64,000 nucleotides of DNA from Branchiostoma belcheri. Its lineage: Eukaryota; Chordata; Leptocardii; Amphioxiformes; Branchiostomatidae. The position numbers were made by a program, and so were the translations under genes. The notes below the pieces were generated by a model that was not told the DNA's origin, made no database searches, and saw only the letters and a list, made by a program, of their open reading frames with translations. The stretch is from positions 3,158,395-3,222,394 of the forward strand of contig NW_017803268.1 in NCBI RefSeq assembly GCF_001625305.1, read 5' to 3'. The number at the start of each line of letters is the position of its first letter. Position 1 is the first letter of the stretch. Positions 58,357 to 64,000 of the stretch are shown one piece after another.

Positions 58357-60493
58357 TTAACCCTTAAGCTGCCGGTCCCGGGTATATCCGGGTTCACTGT
58401 ACATCCCCTGTGTGCCATGCCCGGGTATATTCGGGATAGGGTATTCCCCGGGATAACTTAGCACAGCTGCATGTTTCGCGCCCGCCGACCAGGAAGTGAC
58501 TGGCGGCGGTAAGTGAGGGCAGGTCAGAGGTCAAAGTGGGTTGCGTAATCACCGATTACGTCATCCCACAATGCTTTGCGGCCTATAATTGCCAAGATGG
58601 CGGCGGCGTCGTCTGCCGAGGCTTTGTTCTTTTGTTTACGTGTTTTGGGCGGTGAATTTGGACTGTTAACACCAAAATGACGACGTTTACCCTCGAAGAA
58701 CTGTTGTAGGAGGTCGCTACTGTTGATTTAGCCTATGGTTGACGTATATCTGACGCTGATTCCATTGAGAGTAGTGAAAATGAGACGGATCGTGTTAGCA
58801 GACGGGAGGGAATGTGCTCACATGGAACCAGATAGCATTGGTGAATGTGACATCGGCCATGGAACTACTAATGGCCGTGGTCGTGCTAGGGGTAGAGGTC
58901 GGGGCCGAGGTCGGGGGTGTGGAAAAGGCCAAACAACAAGGGAACGTGGCACTGACAGGCGAGGTTGCAGCCGGCCAGCTGATGGGGATTTAAATCCCCG
59001 GAGCCGCCCATCAAGCTGCAACTGATACAAGATTTGATGGCACAAACTGGCAGAGGGGGGATGGAAACAGCCTGACCAAGTCTCCCCATGTTTTCACTGC
59101 ACAAAGTGGATTTAGTGGCAAGTTTTATTTCTATTTTATAGCAGCTTTTATGTAAAATTTTCCATGGTATAAAGTATAATATTATCTTTTTATTGCTTTT
59201 TACCTGTTTATTGCCTTTGTAGTTTATATTGTCAAGTTGAAATATATTCCTAGACATAGTATATGCAATAAGCTTTCATATGATATGTAACAAGTATATA
59301 TACCATCGATCACATAGGTACAGGAAGGAATGTATTATGTTGTATACATTAGTTGGTTCAGCACCAAGGACAATATCCATCATAAACTTACCTGTAATGA
59401 TACCTGAGTGCTGTATTTTTACTTGTATGTAGTTCTAATAGTGTCAGGACATGTCAGGATCTGTTAAGTCAAGGCCCAAGTCATTCTGTGGTTGCTTATT
59501 GTTGATTGTATGGAAACAAGGTGGAAATTGTACATTTTATTGCTTTTTACCTGTTTATGACCCTTATGGTCTATGTTATCAAGTTGACATACATTCCCGG
59601 CTCTACTATAAGCTTCCATATAGTATGTAACAACTCTATGTACCATTTTTATAAATGTACAGAAAGAAGTGTAATATGTTGTGATGAATCAGTGTCTTAG
59701 CTGAATAGTCAGTTCAGCACCTAGGACAATACCCATCATAAACTTACCTGTAATGATACCTGAGTACTGTATGATTACGTCTATGTGATTCTCATAGTGT
59801 CAGGACATGTCAGGATCTGTTAAGTCAAGGCCCAAGTCATTCTGTGGTTGCTTATTGTTGATTGTATGGAAACAAGGTGGAAATTGTGCATTTTATTGCC
59901 TCTTTACCTGTTTATGACCCTTGTAGTCTATGTTATCAAGTTGATATACATTTCTAGTTATAGTATCTACTATATGCTTTCATATGATATATAACAAGTC
60001 TATGTACCATCTTTTATAAGGGTACAGAAAGAAGTGAAATATGTTGTAATGGATCAGTGTTTAGCTGAATAGTCAGTTCAGCACCTAGGACAATATCTGA
60101 TCATAAACTTACCTGTAGTGACACCTGAGTGCTGTATTTTACGTGTATGTGATTCTCATAGTGTCAGGACATGTCAGGAATGTTATAGGTTTCATACTTA
60201 TACTTTTTATATAGTTTAGGCATTGTAATACAAAAAAAACTATGAAAACAGCTATTTTATTGCATTATTGCCCTTGTAATTCATTACTATTGATGTCAGG
60301 CTACATTTGAAATATTTTTCTGTAAAGTACACATTCTTAGCTTTCCAATGATATCTGGCATGATATGGTAAGTTGAGGGGAAAATGACAAAAAGACAGTA
60401 ATACAAAGGTAGTACCCCCTATTTCAAAAGGGTCTGGAAACCCTGGCACAGAGGGGATGTATTGGTGAGAAACACTGGCAGCTAAAGGGTTAA
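58357..60493. mobile_element. Decayed piggyBac-type element with TTAA target sites
   Basis: TTAA at 58357-58360 and 60490-60493 flank inverted ends CCCTTAAGCTGCCGG and CCCTTTAGCTGCCAG (complement of the right end). A broken plus-strand frame from ATG 58677 reads FTLEELL, ATVDLAYG, SIESSENETDRVSRREG with stops, then an RGRGRGRGRGRG tract near 58880-58920: acidic-then-RG N-terminus as in piggyBac transposases. The catalytic core is absent, replaced by tandem repeats. Confidence 0.8.
59255..60200. repeat. ~360-bp tandem repeat inside the piggyBac element
   Basis: About 2.6 units, each with CTTTCATATGATATGTAACA-like, an RE1-like motif (59357, 59713, 60077), CATAAACTTACCTGTA, GTGTCAGGACATGTCAGGA and TCATTCTGTGGTTGCTTATT. 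The RE1-like cores end GGACAA instead of GGACAG, and the last two also have CCTAGG. Confidence 0.9.
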
Positions 60494-60639
60494 TTGAGTA
60501 TCTACCAAAGATACCGATACCTTATGCGAGCTCACGAATGCGTCATTCCTTCTTTTTCTCCCCACAAAAGGTCCCTCTTTAATTCTCCCGACAGGTGTGT
60601 TGATTCCGTATTCACACAATAGCGCCAAAGTTACCTGAA

Positions 60640-60910
60640 ACCCCCGCAGAAAGCCCTCGACACGCCTGGCCCAATAGTCTCGTACCCAGTCTTATCGTGG
60701 TTGGGGCAGGCTGTATCTTCGGGGCTAGAATAGTTTCCCCCCGCCCAGTACAACAGGCCGCCCCGGTAGGAGTGTTGATTTTCCCTCTCAATCTCCCATC
60801 GTGAAATACCTACCGGGAAACCTAGCTGAGGCGGGCGGGGAAGAGCTCCTGCAGCCCCGAGGAAAACCCGCCCTGGCTACGATAAGACTGGATACCAGGC
60901 TACCGGCCCA
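60640..60910. repeat. GC-rich inverted repeat
   Basis: CCCAGTCTTATCGTGGTTGG with TATCTTCGGGGCT (60688-60725) faces GCAGCCCCGAGGA and GGCTACGATAAGACTGGATA (60850-60893). The right arm also matches 14110-14190. CCTACCGGGAAACC marks the centre. Confidence 0.75.
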
Positions 60911-62137
60911 ACAGCGCGGCTTTGTGTACCTGTTGAGCGGTCGTCATGACGACCGATACATGTCGTCTGCAAGAGGGCGACCTGTGCAACAGGTTGTACC
61001 TCCCGGGGTAGGGGGGTAATTTTTGTCTCAAAATTGTCTGTAAAATCTTTACCAAGATCACAATAAAATCAGCCCGTAGATATAATGTCAATTTAAACTA
61101 ATAAAATCATATTTTCTGAGGTAAATTATTCTTTGAAGAACGTTTGTGATGATTTAATCTAATTAGCTGACGCAAAATATCCCCAAAGGATGGTATAATC
61201 CAATTATCTGGTATCGTGTTGCCCAGTGTTTGGATGAATAGCCCAACCTGCTTCACGATTAGCTAGCAAGGACTAAAGCTACCTGTTGAACTGACGCTAT
61301 TTTCCACCGTTTGAGCCCAGAAACGGAGATAGATTGGCAAGGTAAGGGTTTTTATACTCTTGTTGTTATATACGGAACTTCTAACTATACCTGGGTCCTC
61401 TTAGGTAAAATTATAGCTATCTAGGACACCAATTTCTAACCCAATATCACAGAAAAATCTCGTCACATAAACAGATAGATTCAAAATGTGTTAAATTTCT
61501 CTTATACTGAGGGACGATTATTCTGTATTCTGGAGGTATTTAGGTGTCTACCTAAACACGAGAGAAAATATGAATTTCAAGTCGTTATAGTTGCTATGTA
61601 TGTTGATCGTGAAATGTACATTGGTTGGATATGTGGGTATAGGTATAGCATACAATCAGTGTGACCGTGAGTAACAATTTGAAAATGTACGATTGATAAC
61701 AAAGTTCGTCTCAGAAAGCAGAAGACCTCTACAGCAAATTTAAATGTACTGATAAAATCACTGGAATATTTCAAAAGTTTTGAAGTCTAGTAGAGTCTTC
61801 CCGGATCTTTACCATGTGTACACTATGGCCATGGTTACTAGGATTATAGAACTACGTCAAAAATCCCCTCGTTATTGTATTCCAATGATTTGGACGCTAC
61901 ACCAAACTGTATAACCCAGAACGTTAGTAACTATCAAGTACAACAAGAAAATCTATGGCATAACTCGATCTAAAAGTGCCCCAAGTCTAAAACTTAATAA
62001 GGGTCAGCGGAGGCATAGCAAAAGAGCTAATTAATGGCAAAATTAGGAGCACTCAGACAGAAACAGTAGATACTACAGTTATGTAAAACGCTAAACAGTG
62101 TTTCTCTCAGTGTACCATGTGGTTTGTGTAGTGTTAT
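60910..62137. other. No gene seen
   Basis: AT-rich unique-looking sequence with no protein-like ORF. Confidence 0.5.
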
Positions 62138-62340
62138 TGTACTCTCCAAGCAGAGGTTGATGGGAGAAGATCGTTTGCTTTTTATAGATGGCTCATTTTT
62201 GTCGCTACCCACACCAAGAACTACCCCTCCCCTTGTCATTTGAGGCTGAGACTAGCGGCAGAGGTTGGTTTGGGTAGCCACAAAAAAGGGTCATATATAA
62301 AAAGCAAACGATCTTCCCCCATCAACCTCCTAGTGTTATT
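62138..62340. mobile_element. Foldback element, ~200 bp
   Basis: GTGTTATTGTACTC, GTTGATGGGAGAAGATCGTT and GCTTTTTATA on the left pair with AAAAAGCAAACGATCTTCCC, CCATCAACCTC and TAGTGTTATTGTAC on the right. It carries the CTCTCCAAGCAGAGGTT motif also seen at 17030. Confidence 0.8.
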
Positions 62341-62442
62341 GTACTGTGTGCAGACCATAAGGTACGGTACTTGTTCACAAGTGGATAATCGTGAGCAAAG
62401 CACGGTTATAAATCCCTTCGCTCAACCGGGCATAGCGAAAAT

Positions 62443-63630
62443 ATCGATTCGGGCTCCCATGTCTAGCCATACAGCCTAAACCTGGCTTTAGAAGCTTTTA
62501 TATCGACCTCTAGAACTCATAAGACTTACACGATTTCGTACTGCAGAAATACATGAGTTTCAGAACTGTTTGTCACAAGTATTAACACTATGCTATGTAA
62601 TTTGGCCTATATATGTATGTACTATATGTATGTACTATGTACTATCGATTCGGGTTCCCATGTCTAACTATACAGTCTAAGTGGCTTTAAAAGCTTTTCT
62701 ATCAACCTATAGAACTCCTAAGACCTATACGATGTCGTACTGCAGAAATACATGAGTTTCAAAACTGTTTGCCACGAGTATTAACACTATGCTATGTAAT
62801 TTGGCCTATATATGTATGTACTGTATGTATGTACTATGTACTATAGATTCAGGTTCCCATTTCTAACCATACAGCCTAAAGTCTGTCTTTGAAGCTTTCT
62901 TAGCGACCTCTAGAACTCACAAGACCTATACGACTTCGTACTGCAGAAATTCTAGAGTTTCAAAGCTGTTTGTCATGAGTATTAACACAGTGCTATGTAA
63001 TTTGGCCGATATATGTATGTACTATATGTATGTACTATGTACTATCGATTCGGGTTCCCATGTCTAACTATACAGCCTAAACCCAAACCTGGCTTTAGGT
63101 GCTTCAATATAAACCTCTAGAACTCATAAGAGTTATACGACTTCGTACTGCAGAAATAGTAGAGTTTCAAAACTGTTTATCACGAGTATTAACACAGTGC
63201 TATGTAATTTGGCCTATTTGTGTATGTACTATATGTATGTACTATGTACTATCGATTCGGGTTCCCATGTCTAGCCATACAGTCTAAACCTGGCTTTAGA
63301 AGCTTTCGTATCGACCTCTAGAACTCATAAGACTTATACGACTTCGTACTGCAGAAATACATGAGTTTCAAAACTGTTTATCACGAAGTTAACACTGTAC
63401 TATGTAATTTGGTCTATATATGTATGTACTATATGTATGTACTATGTACTATCGATTCGGGTTCCCATGTCTAACCATACAGTCTAAACCTGGCTTTAGA
63501 AGCTTTCGTATCGACCTATAGAACTCATAAGACTTAATATACGGCTTCGTACTGCAGAAATACTTGAGTTTCAAACCGTTTTAACACTGTACTATGTAAT
63601 TTGGCCTATATGTGTATGTACTATCTACTC
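62443..63630. repeat. 200-bp satellite-like tandem array, 6 units
   Basis: Unit starts (ATCGATTCGGGTTCCCATGT) at about 62443, 62643, 62843, 63043, 63250, 63450; periods 200, 200, 200, 207, 200. Each unit holds TCGTACTGCAGAAAT, TGCTATGTAATTTGGCC and ATGTATGTACTATATGTATG. Confidence 0.95.
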
Positions 63631-64000
63631 TAGGGCCATAATTAATACGTTCTTAACTGCCCACTTCTAACTATACTGATTAGTAGATGGGGTCCTAGAT
63701 ATTGTACTACTATAGGCATGCTTCTGTATCATGATAGTTACAGTAAACAAATTCTATGTTTATTATACTAATTAGCAAATTAATTCGCCGTACTTTTAGT
63801 AGCCGGAGGCTAAAAATGTCAGGTCGGACCCTTGTCATATAATCTTATAGAATAGTAAGAGTTGTAGCTAAAGTAAGATGCAATGATCAGTTTGTTTGTC
63901 ACATAAAGGACTAAGAATGAAACGAAAAGTGAACAGTTCATATTTTAAAGTACGCACTTTTACCGTGCCTGATAGGCTGTAGTTTTATCACCACTGTTTG
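63631..64000. other. No gene seen
   Basis: AT-rich sequence after the satellite; no ORF or repeat recognised. Confidence 0.5.

Noticed and set aside
58735-59025. RG-repeat ORF as a host RGG-box protein
   Set aside because: It is the out-of-frame remnant of a piggyBac transposase N-terminus within TTAA-flanked inverted ends, with stops in the coherent frame.

Overview
The window is animal nuclear DNA: spliced genes with GT-AG introns, few long ORFs, and many non-LTR retrotransposons, tRNA-derived SINEs, terminal-inverted-repeat elements and minisatellites. One host gene dominates. 48 coding exons on the + strand (20972 to 56096) join in frame into a protein of about 1695 residues that aligns end to end with NALCN, the four-domain sodium-leak channel. 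The diverged but full-length chordate-like sequence and the style of repeats suggest a cephalochordate (amphioxus, Branchiostoma). The species is inferred, not proven.

Layout: 1-2760 is tandem and dispersed repeats. 3000-16600 has no gene I can support; it holds LINE debris, three MITE families, foldback elements and a 43-bp minisatellite whose unit carries an RE1/NRSE-like core. 17600-18780 is CpG-richer and may contain the promoter or 5' exon of the channel gene. A Harbinger-type element encoding only a Myb/SANT-like protein lies at 19890-20662, just upstream of coding exon 1. 20972-56096 is NALCN, with introns carrying SINEs, LINEs, MITEs and satellites, including an uninterrupted CR1-like reverse transcriptase ORF antisense in the last intron. 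56097 to about 57170 is the 3' UTR. Beyond it lie a LINE tail, a decayed piggyBac element (58361-60489), GC-rich inverted repeats and a 200-bp satellite (62443-63630).

Four observations stand out. (1) All four pore-loop positions read as glutamate (EEEE, calcium-channel-like), not the EEKE of vertebrate NALCN, and no lysine-encoding alternative exon is visible. (2) The domain III pore exon, the exon known to be duplicated for alternative filters in other invertebrate deuterostomes, has a second, inverted, near-identical copy 2 kb upstream, inserted between two identical 108-bp direct repeats. (3) At least 18 full matches to the REST-site core TYAGMRCCNNRGMSAG occur in and around this neuronal gene, where chance predicts far fewer than one; they ride on dispersed and tandem repeats. 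(4) Several exons (2, 4, 11, 39, 46, 47) have duplicated edges carrying extra splice-site copies in the adjoining intron.
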